DNA of 64,000 nucleotides from Catelliglobosispora koreensis DSM 44566 (GTDB lineage Bacteria > Actinomycetota > Actinomycetes > Mycobacteriales > Micromonosporaceae), in NCBI RefSeq assembly GCF_000379685.1, contig NZ_KB903283.1, positions 336,820 to 400,819 of the forward strand, written 5' to 3'. The position numbers were made by a program, and so were the translations under genes. Below the pieces are notes generated by a model, which ran no database searches, was not told the origin of the DNA, and saw only the letters and a list, made by a program, of their open reading frames with translations. Position 1 is the first letter of the stretch, and every line of letters starts with the position of its first letter. Shown here one piece after another: positions 26,503 through 34,748 of this stretch.

Positions 26503-27072
26503 TTACGGCGCCACGGTGAGGCGGCGAGGCCGCAGGCCGAGGAGCCGCCGGCACGACGTGAGCAACTGTTCGCGCAAGGTGTCATCGTCGACGTGGGTGA
26601 GCAGAGGCGACGACGCGGTGCAGGCGATGCCGCTCAGCACGAGACTGGCGTTGATCTCGCCGCCGGGGCTGGGCTCATTTCCCGCGAGCAGGGAAAGTGG
26701 CTTGCCGAACAGCTCAACGATGTCCGGGTGCGTGCCCAGGGCGTGGTTCACGCCCGGGTCCATCCCGATCATGGCGATGAGCTTGCGGTGACGGACCGCC
26801 ATGTCGACGAAGCCGGTTAGCAGCACGTCCATGCGGGCACTTGGCGTGCGCTGGGCTTCGGCCTTGTCGATGAGCTCGCGCAGCTCCAGCAGCGCTGGCT
26901 GCACGACCGCGGTCAGGATGTCGTCGCGCGTGCGGAAATGGTGGTAGACCGCCGCTTTGGTCACTCCGAGGTGGTCAGCGATCATCTGCAATGAGGTGCC
27001 CGCGAAGCTGTGCATCGCAAACAGCCGCAGCGCCGCGTTGAGCAGACGCTCACGGGTATTCGCCTCGCTCAC
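26503..27072 (-). CDS. TetR-family regulator facing the MMPL exporter
   Basis: The start is placed at GTG 27072 (SEANTRERLL), 8 nt after GGGAG; ATG 27090 is an upstream alternative. 189 residues: HTH (TSLQMIADHLGVTKAAVYHH, FRTRDDIL) and a C-terminal ligand domain. It is divergent from the MMPL gene across an intergenic region with three related inverted-repeat sites, the classic layout of an exporter repressor. It may also govern the MFS gene downstream on its own strand. Confidence 0.9.
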   Translation of the reverse strand: MSEANTRERLLNAALRLFAMHSFAGTSLQMIADHLGVTKAAVYHHFRTRDDILTAVVQPALLELRELIDKAEAQRTPSARMDVLLTGFVDMAVRHRKLIAMIGMDPGVNHALGTHPDIVELFGKPLSLLAGNEPSPGGEINASLVLSGIACTASSPLLTHVDDDTLREQLLTSCRRLLGLRPRRLTVAP

Positions 27073-27123
27073 GGCCGGGACTCCCTTCATCGCGAGATCA
27101 AGGTGAACTCTAGGTCATAAGTC

Positions 27124-27191
27124 AAGCTAGCCGAACGGCAAGTGATGAACTTTACGTTCGGCTAGTTTTAGCCTTGCCGATCGGCTAGCTT
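27124..27191. promoter_or_regulatory. cluster of three related TetR-type operator sites
   Basis: AAGCTAGCCGAACGGCAAG (27124-27142) and CTTGCCGATCGGCTAGCTT (27173-27191) are inverted copies differing at one position. CGTTCGGCTAG (27155-27165) is an exact inverted copy of 27127-27137. Each full site has its own inner dyad (GCCGATCGGC is perfect). The cluster lies in the gap between the divergent TetR and MMPL genes, so one regulator could control both. Confidence 0.7.
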
Positions 27192-27236
27192 CAGAAGCGT
27201 TGCACTTCACCCTTCTGCACCCTGGGAGCCCACGTC

Positions 27237-29408
27237 ATGGCGACGTTCCTCTATCGCATCGGCCGCTTTTCCTTCCGTCGGCGATGGCTTGTCGCTGGCG
27301 TTTGGGCGGCCATTATTGTCGCGCTCGGCGTGAGCGCCGCCACATTCGCCGGTAAGACTTCCAACGACTTCTCGATCCCGGGCACCGAAGCCCAGCAGGC
27401 GATCGATGACCTCAGCGACCGGTTCCCGCAGGCCAACGCCGGTGGCGCCACGGCACGGATCGTTTTCGCCGCGCCCGAGGGCAAGACCGTGATGGATCCC
27501 GCGAGCCAGGCGGCTATCGCCCAGGTGGTGCAAGCAGCAGCCAAGGCGCCCGAGGTCAACTCGGTTCTCGACCCGTTCACGGCAAAGACCATCTCCCCGG
27601 ACGGGAAGTACGCCTTCGCTCAGGTCAGCTACACCATCCAGGGACCCGAACTAACTGAGGAAGACCGCGAAGCGCTATTCGCGACCGCTGAATCCGGCCG
27701 GGCAGCCGGGCTGACCGTCGAGTTCGGCGGCGACGCCCTGCGGGCAAACCCGGAGACGGGCATCGTCGAGGTCCTCGGTATCGCGATCGCGGCGATCGTG
27801 CTCGTGATCACGCTTGGTTCCCTTATCGCGGCAGGCCTTCCGCTGCTGACCGCTCTGGTGGGTGTCGGCATTGGAACGGCAGGACTTCTCCTGGCCGCGA
27901 ACTTCGCTGACATCAACGCCAACAGCCTCATCCTGGCCCTGATGCTGGGCATCGCGGTCGGCATCGACTACGCCCTGTTCATCGTGACGCGCTACCGCCA
28001 TGAAATGCGGCTCACCAAGGACGGTGCCGAGGCCGCTGGCCGTGCCGTCGGGACCGCTGGCTCAGCGGTGGTGTTCGCTGGCCTGACCGTCATCATCGCC
28101 TTGGCCGCCCTCACCGTGGTTGGCATTCCGATGCTGGGCTCCATGGGCTTGTCCGCAGCGGCCGCGGTCGCGGTGTCCGTGCTCGTCGCTTTGACGCTCC
28201 TGCCTGCCCTGCTCGGTTTCGCGGGTAAGAAGGTCGCGCTGGGACGGTCCACTCCGGACCCGGAGTCCGACTCGGGACCGACGCCGATGGGAGAGCGCTG
28301 GGCTCGCCTGGTCGTTCGCTTCCGGTGGCCCGTGCTGATCCTGTCTCTAGTGGGTCTCGGAGCCCTCGCCATCCCAGCGGCGGACCTGCGTCTCGGTTTG
28401 CCCGATGACGGCATGGCCGCTGTGGACACCACGCAGCGCAAGGCTTATGACATGCTCAGCGCCGGGTTCGGGCCGGGCTTCAACGGTCCGCTCACGCTGG
28501 TCGTCGACGCTCAGGGCAAGAACCCGCAAGAGGTCATCGGCCAGGCGACAGCCACGATCCAGTCCATTAAGGACGTCGCTTACGTCAGCCCGATCGGCGT
28601 CAGCCCCGACGGTGGAACCGTTCTGCTCGCGGTCATCCCGGCTCAGGGCCCGAATGACGAGTCGACAACCGAGCTGGTGCACGCCATCCGCGACCACGCC
28701 GGCCTCGGCAACGTCTCGGTGACCGGCCCGACCGCGCTGAACATCGACATCTCGCAGACCCTTAACGACGCGATGGTGCCCTACCTGCTTGTCGTCGTTG
28801 GGCTCGCGTTCCTGTTGCTGATCCTCGTGTTCCGGTCGATCCTCGTGCCGCTCAAGGCGACCCTGGGCTTCCTGCTCAGCGTCGCGGCGACCTTCGGCGC
28901 GGTGGTGGCCGTGTTCCAGTGGGGCTGGCTCTCGGATGTGTTCGGTGTCAAGGAAACCGGGCCCATCATGAGCATGCTGCCGGTGTTGCTGATCGGCATC
29001 CTGTTCGGCTTGGCCATGGACTACCAGGTGTTCCTGGTGACTCGCATGCGCGAGGAATTCGTGCACGGCATGCCGGCTCAGCGGGCCGTCATCAGTGGAT
29101 TCCGGCACGGGGCACGGGTGGTGACAGCCGCCGCGATCATCATGATCAGTGTGTTCGGCGGGTTCGTCTTCTCCGGTGAGCCGCTCATCCAGTCGATCGG
29201 GTTCGCGCTGGCCTTCGGTGTGCTGGTGGACGCCTTCATCGTCCGCATGACGATCATCCCGGCGGTCATGTCGCTATTGGACAAAGCCGCCTGGTGGCTG
29301 CCGCGCTGGCTGGGCAAGATCCTGCCCAACGTGGACGTCGAGGGCGCTGGCCTCAAGACCGCCGAGCAGGAGCCCGCCGAGGAGAAAGAACTGGTGGGAG
29401 TCAGCTGA
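27237..29408 (+). CDS. MMPL/RND-superfamily membrane transporter
   Basis: 723 residues, the short MMPL (ActII-3/YdfJ) size. Two repeated halves each have one helix, a large extracytoplasmic domain, then five helices. Signature segments are GIAVGIDYALFIVTRYRHE and GLAMDYQVFLVTRMREE. These transporters use the proton gradient to export lipids or natural products. An ATG with GGGAG upstream starts the gene directly after the operator cluster. Its last 8 nt overlap the convergent DUF2470 gene. Confidence 0.93.
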   Translation: MATFLYRIGRFSFRRRWLVAGVWAAIIVALGVSAATFAGKTSNDFSIPGTEAQQAIDDLSDRFPQANAGGATARIVFAAPEGKTVMDPASQAAIAQVVQAAAKAPEVNSVLDPFTAKTISPDGKYAFAQVSYTIQGPELTEEDREALFATAESGRAAGLTVEFGGDALRANPETGIVEVLGIAIAAIVLVITLGSLIAAGLPLLTALVGVGIGTAGLLLAANFADINANSLILALMLGIAVGIDYALFIVTRYRHEMRLTKDGAEAAGRAVGTAGSAVVFAGLTVIIALAALTVVGIPMLGSMGLSAAAAVAVSVLVALTLLPALLGFAGKKVALGRSTPDPESDSGPTPMGERWARLVVRFRWPVLILSLVGLGALAIPAADLRLGLPDDGMAAVDTTQRKAYDMLSAGFGPGFNGPLTLVVDAQGKNPQEVIGQATATIQSIKDVAYVSPIGVSPDGGTVLLAVIPAQGPNDESTTELVHAIRDHAGLGNVSVTGPTALNIDISQTLNDAMVPYLLVVVGLAFLLLILVFRSILVPLKATLGFLLSVAATFGAVVAVFQWGWLSDVFGVKETGPIMSMLPVLLIGILFGLAMDYQVFLVTRMREEFVHGMPAQRAVISGFRHGARVVTAAAIIMISVFGGFVFSGEPLIQSIGFALAFGVLVDAFIVRMTIIPAVMSLLDKAAWWLPRWLGKILPNVDVEGAGLKTAEQEPAEEKELVGVS

Positions 29409-30093
29409 CCGCACGGTGGCCGAAGCCGAGAATCCGCGTGATGCAGCACGGGCCACTGACGGCATAAGGAAACTCCAGCCGGGCCAGATCGGTGTCATTG
29501 ACCCGAACGATCAGCCCGTACCTGTCGAGGCGCACCGCTTTCAGGTGCGCCTCTGGCATTTCGGCGGCGGCCGCAATATCAGCGCGGTGATGGTCGCGAA
29601 GGTCCAGCAGAAGGCTGTGCTCGTCGGCGTGGAACGGATCCGGCGCGGCGGCGGCGAACGCCTCAGCCTCGATCTCGTCAGTGCCGTCGTCGTCGGTAAG
29701 GCGCACTTCAGCGGTCTCGATCCGGAACACATCAGCGCTCACGCCGACGTCGAGCAGCCGGTCGACGGGGTTCACACTGGCGAATTCCAGCGCGGCCTCC
29801 CGCGCGGCCGAACCGGTCAGCCTGCTGACCCAGCCGGCGATCCAGACCGTACCCAGATGGGGTGAATCGTCGAACGGTGGCACGTCTTCGATGGCGAGCA
29901 CCGCCGCGAGATCGTCGGCGTCTCGCAGCGCCTGGCCGAGCTCGCTGCCGTGTGACGCGAGGATGAGGATGTCACCGCGTCCGTCGACCGCGTGGACAGT
30001 CTGCAGGCCATCGGGCTTGTCAGCGACGCGAACCGTCCCGGCGAGCCGCCCCGTGGCGAGCGTCCGGGCGATTTCGGCGGGAGTCAGTGGCAC
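29401..30093 (-). CDS. DUF2470 (HugZ-like split-barrel) protein under an iron box
   Basis: The GTG start at 30093 is fixed by GGAGG 5 nt upstream. 230 residues: an N-terminal split-barrel flavin-reductase-like region (RLAGTVRVADKPDGLQTVHA, DDLAAVLAIEDVPPF) and a C-terminal DUF2470 domain (FHADEHSLLLDLRDHHRADI ... LKAVRLDRYGLIVRV). HugZ/HutZ haem-degrading proteins share this layout. The IdeR/DtxR-type box just upstream supports a role in iron or haem use; enzymatic haem cleavage is an inference. Confidence 0.8.
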   Translation of the reverse strand: MPLTPAEIARTLATGRLAGTVRVADKPDGLQTVHAVDGRGDILILASHGSELGQALRDADDLAAVLAIEDVPPFDDSPHLGTVWIAGWVSRLTGSAAREAALEFASVNPVDRLLDVGVSADVFRIETAEVRLTDDDGTDEIEAEAFAAAAPDPFHADEHSLLLDLRDHHRADIAAAAEMPEAHLKAVRLDRYGLIVRVNDTDLARLEFPYAVSGPCCITRILGFGHRAVS

Positions 30094-30107
30094 GGTGTCC
30101 TCCAAAG

Positions 30108-30126
30108 TTAGGTAAGGGTAACCTAA
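30108..30126. promoter_or_regulatory. IdeR/DtxR-type iron box
   Basis: TTAGGTAAGGGTAACCTAA closely matches the 19-bp iron-box consensus TTAGGTTAGSCTAACCTAA, with perfect TTAGGT/ACCTAA ends. It is 15 nt upstream of the DUF2470 start codon and 55 nt from the divergent DUF2637 gene. Repression when Fe(II) is plentiful is expected. Confidence 0.85.
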
Positions 30127-30181
30127 CTTACGATGAGGCCCCCGGCAAGCGAGATCGAGTAGCGCACCGGAAAATAGGCGC

Positions 30182-31873
30182 ATGAGCTTGGATCTGCTTA
30201 CCAGCGGGGCGGTGCCTACCTGGGTGATGGTGCTGGTCACCGGCACTCTCACGCTCAGTTTGCTGCTCGGCGTGCCCCTGGCGCGGGCCGCTGGCAAGCG
30301 GCGTGGGCGTCGCCTGGCCCATCCCGAGCTCTATCTGACAAAACGGGAAAAGGCTAAGGACACAGCGCTTTTCCTCGCCGCCCTCGTGCCATCAGTGCTG
30401 GTTTGGCTCGCTGTCATGGGCGTGTCGTTCCTCGGCCTGACCGGCTTCGCCGCCGACGTCATGCACTGGACACATTGGACGAACATGCTCGTGCCGCTCA
30501 GCTTGGACGGCATCTCGGTCAGCTTTGGCGCGTGGGCCTTCGTCGCCGTCAAGCGTGGCCGCCATCCGGGGCGTGCCTACAAGATCGTGCTAGCGGCGGC
30601 GGCGATGAGCGCCGTGCTCAACTTCGTTCACGGCCGCTCGGAGTGGTCGCTGTGGGCCGGTCTCTACTTGGCGTTCCTGTCCTTCGCGGGCATGGCCATG
30701 TTCCATGAGCTGCTGGAGCAGTTCATGGCGGCCTATGACGACGAGGTCGCGCTCAAGAGCCGCTACCCAAGGTTCGGCCAGCGCTGGTTCTACGCTCCGT
30801 TCTCGACCTTCGCCGCGCGCCGGGCCTGGATCGTCAACCCGCCCCGGGAACAGTTGCGGCCCACTGTCCGCAATGCCTTGACGCACCTGGAGGACACGCG
30901 CGAGGCGCGCCGTCAGCGGCGGCTCGGCGGGGCGATGCTCGTGCGCGAGGAACAGCAAGCGAAACTGGTCGAGATCCAGGCTCGCGGTCAGGTTAAGGCC
31001 GCGCGCAGGGGAGACTATGTGCCGCAGTTGCCAGGGCTCACTGAGTACCCGCCGCAAGAGAAGGAGCCTGAGCCCCGCGGACCGGAACTCATCGAAGAAA
31101 AGCCCACGGCCCAGGAAGTTGATGCGGTTTTCGACCGGCTCCGCCGGGAACTGTCCGATCCGGAACCAGAGCCTGAGCCAGAACCCGCGGCGCCACCACG
31201 CAAACTGGCGGCCGAATTCGTGCCGCCCACCGAACCGGCGCCCGAGCCGCAACCCGAAGCAAGCGAAGGAACCACCATCCGCACCCAGCAGATGGTCGAA
31301 GAGGATGACGACTACCCGTCGCTTCCCCTGCTGCCGGAACAGATGCGGCGCCAGCAACGCGAGCAGTACGAACCGATTCCGTTGTTCAGCGGCACTGATC
31401 AGCGGCCCACGCTGCCCGGCCGGGTGCGCCAGGCGCTGGACGCGCACGTGAGGGCAGGTGACCCACTAGACGTCGCCGACCTGACGAGCCTGGTCGTGCG
31501 GGCGCTCGGTGCGCCTGCCAACCGCGATGACGTGGCCCGTCACGTGAGCACGTGGGTCAGCGAGGTGCGCCAAGGCGACCACGGCCTGCCACAGGGCGCC
31601 CGTGCCGCGATCGTCACGCAAAAACCAGGGCACCGCCTCGAGTACCCGTTCGAACTGCTCACTCTGAAGCCGGTCACCGTGAACAAGAACGTGGTGGCCT
31701 GCCCCGACTGTGGAACCACCGCGACCTTGCAGTTCTCGGGATTCCACCCGCGGCGGCCGCTTGATGCACGCTGCGGGTGCGGCAGGCGCTGGCCGATCGT
31801 CGGCCTGGGCTCGGAGCGGGTGTGGGACGTGCTGTCCGACGAAATCGCTGCCGGGCGAGCGCAGCTGCTTTAA
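30182..31873 (+). CDS. DUF2637 membrane protein with long disordered linker and C-terminal zinc ribbon
   Basis: 563 residues. Residues 1-190 hold about five hydrophobic helices matching DUF2637. A Pro/Glu-rich disordered segment follows (about 285-400, with EPEPEPEPEP runs), then a folded C-terminus with a CPDCG ... CGCG zinc-ribbon-like set (Cys near residues 505-535). DUF2637 proteins are common in actinobacteria and sometimes linked to integrative elements, but no such element is seen here. Function unknown; the ribbon suggests binding of nucleic acid or protein at the membrane. Confidence 0.75.
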   Translation: MSLDLLTSGAVPTWVMVLVTGTLTLSLLLGVPLARAAGKRRGRRLAHPELYLTKREKAKDTALFLAALVPSVLVWLAVMGVSFLGLTGFAADVMHWTHWTNMLVPLSLDGISVSFGAWAFVAVKRGRHPGRAYKIVLAAAAMSAVLNFVHGRSEWSLWAGLYLAFLSFAGMAMFHELLEQFMAAYDDEVALKSRYPRFGQRWFYAPFSTFAARRAWIVNPPREQLRPTVRNALTHLEDTREARRQRRLGGAMLVREEQQAKLVEIQARGQVKAARRGDYVPQLPGLTEYPPQEKEPEPRGPELIEEKPTAQEVDAVFDRLRRELSDPEPEPEPEPAAPPRKLAAEFVPPTEPAPEPQPEASEGTTIRTQQMVEEDDDYPSLPLLPEQMRRQQREQYEPIPLFSGTDQRPTLPGRVRQALDAHVRAGDPLDVADLTSLVVRALGAPANRDDVARHVSTWVSEVRQGDHGLPQGARAAIVTQKPGHRLEYPFELLTLKPVTVNKNVVACPDCGTTATLQFSGFHPRRPLDARCGCGRRWPIVGLGSERVWDVLSDEIAAGRAQLL

Positions 31874-31883
31874 CGTTGGCTGG

Positions 31884-33038
31884 GTGGAACGGCTCACGCG
31901 CCGGGGATTGCTCTCGGCCGCACTCGCGGCCGGGGTAAGCGCCTGTAGCGAAACGGCGACGCAGAATCCGAGCCCAGCGCCAGTGCCCATAGCGAGTGCT
32001 TTCGATGAAGCCGCCCTGCGCAAGAAGATCGCCAGTTTGCTCATCGTCGGATTCCGCGGTGAGCAAGTCACACCCGATGACTGGATCATGAAGGCGATAG
32101 CCGAGCAGGGCCTTGGTGGCGTGATCCTGTTTGACCGCGATCAGATCACCGGTGGCACTCGCAACATCATCTCCCCGCCGCAGGTCACGGCTCTCGTCAA
32201 GACACTGGCTGATGCCGCGCCAGGCCGCAAGCTGCTGGTCTCGATTGACCAGGAGGGCGGCCAGATCGCGCGGCTCAGCCCGCGCAACGGATTCCCGGCC
32301 ACGAGGTCGGCGGCCGAGATCGGTGCCATCAATTCCCCTGATGTGACAAGGGAATGGGCCGCTGGCATCGCCGGGATGGTGGCCTCCATTGGCGCCAACG
32401 TCAACTTCACTCCGGTCGTGGACCTGGCGTCCAATCCGGACAATCCAGCGATCGCCCGGCTCGAACGCAGCTTTTCGGACAATCCCGATGTCGTGGTCGA
32501 GTGCGCGACCGAAGAGGTCCGGCAGCATCGCGAGCGCGGCGTGCGCACGTCTATCAAGCATTTCCCCGGCTTCGGCAGCGCGACCGGCAACACTGATTTC
32601 GAGGTCGTCGACATCAGCGACACCTGGCAGCGCAGTGACTTGGTGCCGTTTCAGCGCCTGATCGCCAACGGCAGCACCGACATGGTGATGGTGGCGCACT
32701 TCCTTAACCGTCAGCTTGACCCCAGCAAGCCGGTGTCGCTGTCAAAGGCCGTGGTGACCGGCTTGCTGCGCGGCGAACTCGGCTGGGACGGGGTGGTCGT
32801 GACCGACGACATGCAAGCGGTCGCCATCAAGAGCTTTGGCGATCGCGACGAGGCGGTCGCCCTCGCCTTCGAAGCAGGCGTTGACCTGCTCACTATGTGC
32901 AATCAAGAGACCTACGACCCCAACGTCGTTGAGGCGACGGTGAACCACGTCGTCGCCCTCGTCAAGTCGGGCCGGCTCACTGAAGCACAGCTTGACCGGT
33001 CCGTTGCGCGGGTAGATGCACTTCGGCCACCTCGCTAA
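31884..33038 (+). CDS. glycoside hydrolase family 3-like lipoprotein (NagZ-like)
   Basis: The start is taken as GTG 31884, giving a Tat-like twin-Arg signal (LTRRGLLSAALAAG) with lipobox VSAC. 384 residues, the GH3 N-terminal barrel: SIDQEGGQIARL, VNFTPVVDL, SIKHFPGFG, and the nucleophile region VVTDDMQAVA. NagZ enzymes use an Asp-His pair within KHFPGHG...DSH as acid/base; here the segment reads GFGSATGNTDFE, without that His. Either another residue replaces it or activity differs. It overlaps the convergent DUF3754 gene by 62 nt. Confidence 0.82.
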   Translation: MERLTRRGLLSAALAAGVSACSETATQNPSPAPVPIASAFDEAALRKKIASLLIVGFRGEQVTPDDWIMKAIAEQGLGGVILFDRDQITGGTRNIISPPQVTALVKTLADAAPGRKLLVSIDQEGGQIARLSPRNGFPATRSAAEIGAINSPDVTREWAAGIAGMVASIGANVNFTPVVDLASNPDNPAIARLERSFSDNPDVVVECATEEVRQHRERGVRTSIKHFPGFGSATGNTDFEVVDISDTWQRSDLVPFQRLIANGSTDMVMVAHFLNRQLDPSKPVSLSKAVVTGLLRGELGWDGVVVTDDMQAVAIKSFGDRDEAVALAFEAGVDLLTMCNQETYDPNVVEATVNHVVALVKSGRLTEAQLDRSVARVDALRPPR

Positions 33039-34242
33039 ACACCTTGCCTAGCCGCATCCGGGCCTCTGTCAGCGAAATAGCGGTCAGGCGCCCTTCGGGG
33101 TCTTCAGAAACGAGGCCGAGCTGCCGGAGCTTGCGCAAACCGTCCTCGACCTCGAAGTCGACCTGGGCATCCCAGCGGGCCGAGAACCATTGCTCGATCT
33201 GGCGGTCAAGGCCGGCCACCACCAACGGGTCTGGCGACTTGCGCAAGAAGTGGTATGCCAGAACAGCTTCGGAGACTTCGGCTTCCTCCGCGGCATCGAG
33301 CAGGTGGTGGAACACGCCAGCGTCGTTGTCCAGATTGCGGAAGTAGAGGTTCTCCGACAGGGCTTTCATGAACAGTATCTTGCGGTTCTTGAAGTTCGAG
33401 ATCTGCCGCACGAGGTAGGCACCGATCGCGGCCAGTCCGATCCCGAGGGACAGGAGCGACGTCTGGTCGATGGGCACCGGCTCGCGCCGCAGGCCAAACC
33501 AGAACGCGACGAGCAATAGCAGCAAGCCAAACGACGTGATGAGCTTGGTGGCGATCATGAAGATCCCGGACACGAGAGCGGGAACGCCGATGAGCCACTT
33601 GTCGATGCGCCGCATCCGCACCTGAACGTTGGGGAACACCATCTCCAGATCGTCGCGGGGGACGTTCTGGAACAGCTTGATGATCGTCGAACCTGGGCGG
33701 AAGGGCAGCCGGTCCACGTCGGTGCCCTCGAAGTGGCTCGCGTCCTTGAACGTGGCGTAGACCAGCACACGGGCGTATTCGATAAGCGTGACAGTCCGTT
33801 TGCGGAACCCGAACAGGAACGGGATCTCGCGCGTCACCGTCCTTTCCCCACGCCGGAAGAACATCAGCCGGTCAACGGCATCGAGGTTGGCGGTCAGCCG
33901 CACCTTGAGCAGCGAGTGTTCCGTGAACGCCCGGTCGATCTCGGCCGCGTCGCCTTCGATGTAGTTGGCGGCTTTCGCCAGGGCGGCGAGCTCGGCTTCC
34001 AGCCGCTGTCTGGCCGCTGCGCGCTCGTCATCGGTGAGTGGCTTTACCGTGCGGGTGTCGGCTTCCGGGTTGAACGGATGGTAGGCATCCTTAAGCGCTT
34101 CGATCCGCTCGTGGAACCGGTGGTGCAGCACGCTGCTGAGCATGCTGGCAAAACCGAGGAACGCGTCTCGGTCTCCGGACTCCTCGGCGCACATCGCCAC
34201 AATGTCCGTCTTACGGAACGGAATGAAATGCTCGCCACGCAT
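32977..34242 (-). CDS. DUF3754 membrane protein (TMEM143-like)
   Basis: 421 residues from ATG 34242 (MRGEHFIPFRKTDIV). A soluble N-terminal region with the DUF3754 core (RPGSTIIKLFQNVPRDDLEM) precedes two membrane helices (VPALVSGIFMIATKLITSFG onward, and LSLGIGLAAIGAYLV), then a soluble helical C-terminus. The family also occurs in plants and animals (TMEM143) without a known function. It overlaps GH3 at the 3' end and follows the VOC gene by 10 nt on the same strand. Confidence 0.82.
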   Translation of the reverse strand: MRGEHFIPFRKTDIVAMCAEESGDRDAFLGFASMLSSVLHHRFHERIEALKDAYHPFNPEADTRTVKPLTDDERAAARQRLEAELAALAKAANYIEGDAAEIDRAFTEHSLLKVRLTANLDAVDRLMFFRRGERTVTREIPFLFGFRKRTVTLIEYARVLVYATFKDASHFEGTDVDRLPFRPGSTIIKLFQNVPRDDLEMVFPNVQVRMRRIDKWLIGVPALVSGIFMIATKLITSFGLLLLLVAFWFGLRREPVPIDQTSLLSLGIGLAAIGAYLVRQISNFKNRKILFMKALSENLYFRNLDNDAGVFHHLLDAAEEAEVSEAVLAYHFLRKSPDPLVVAGLDRQIEQWFSARWDAQVDFEVEDGLRKLRQLGLVSEDPEGRLTAISLTEARMRLGKVFSEVAEVHLPAQRTGQAVLQ

Positions 34243-34252
34243 GGGGGATACC

Positions 34253-34672
34253 TTACGACGTGTGGTACTCCACCAGTTCAATGAGAAGGCCAGTCGACAG
34301 CCCTAAGTAGACAAAGGCCACTTTCATTCCTTCCCGGGCACCGGCGCACGGTTCCCGGTCGATCGCAATGGCGCCTTTGCCGCGAAGACGGCTTAGTTCT
34401 TTATCGATGTCATCAACCTCGAACGCGACGTGATAGAGACCGGGACCCTGGCGATCCAGCTGGCCCTGAATTGAGGCTCCCTTTCGGACCGGGGCGACCA
34501 GTTCAATAGCGACGCCTTTCGATTGCTCAGGTGAGCCCCAAAACTCGCAGGCCACGCCGTACTTTTCGGCGATTCCGGCGTCGAATTTGGACAGTGCGAG
34601 CAACTCCATTGCTTCGCCTGCCGCCTCCATATCGACAACCGCAATTCCAATGTGGTCAATGCCCAAAATCAC
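34253..34672 (-). CDS. methylmalonyl-CoA epimerase-like VOC protein
   Basis: 139 residues from a GTG start with AGGAG 6 nt upstream. Metal ligands of the epimerase are visible: His in IDHIGIAV, an acidic/amide position in VAIELVAP, His in GLYHVAFEVDDI and Glu in LIELVEY. The family interconverts (R)- and (S)-methylmalonyl-CoA. The chain matches epimerase length, but loop differences leave a related VOC lyase possible. It is divergent from the biosynthetic operon, with 76 nt between starts, so a link to it is only positional. Confidence 0.75.
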   Translation of the reverse strand: MILGIDHIGIAVVDMEAAGEAMELLALSKFDAGIAEKYGVACEFWGSPEQSKGVAIELVAPVRKGASIQGQLDRQGPGLYHVAFEVDDIDKELSRLRGKGAIAIDREPCAGAREGMKVAFVYLGLSTGLLIELVEYHTS

Positions 34673-34702
34673 TAAAGACTCCTGCGGTTACTGTAAATAT
34701 TC

Positions 34703-34731
34703 TTGACTATTGTGGATACGGTCAATACCGT
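34703..34731 (+). promoter_or_regulatory. candidate promoter of the biosynthetic operon
   Basis: TTGACT (34703-34708) and TACCGT (34726-34731) are spaced 17 nt. A short dyad, TATTG (34708) and CAATA (34723), lies between them and could be an operator. GGAGG (34738-34742) and ATG 34749 follow. The gap is short, so the transcript leader would be about 10 nt. Confidence 0.4.
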
Positions 34732-34748
34732 AGCCGTGGAGGTTCGAC

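Noticed and set aside
30182-31873. DUF2637 gene as evidence of an integrative element
   Set aside because: No integrase, replication or transfer gene, tRNA or direct repeat is found around it.
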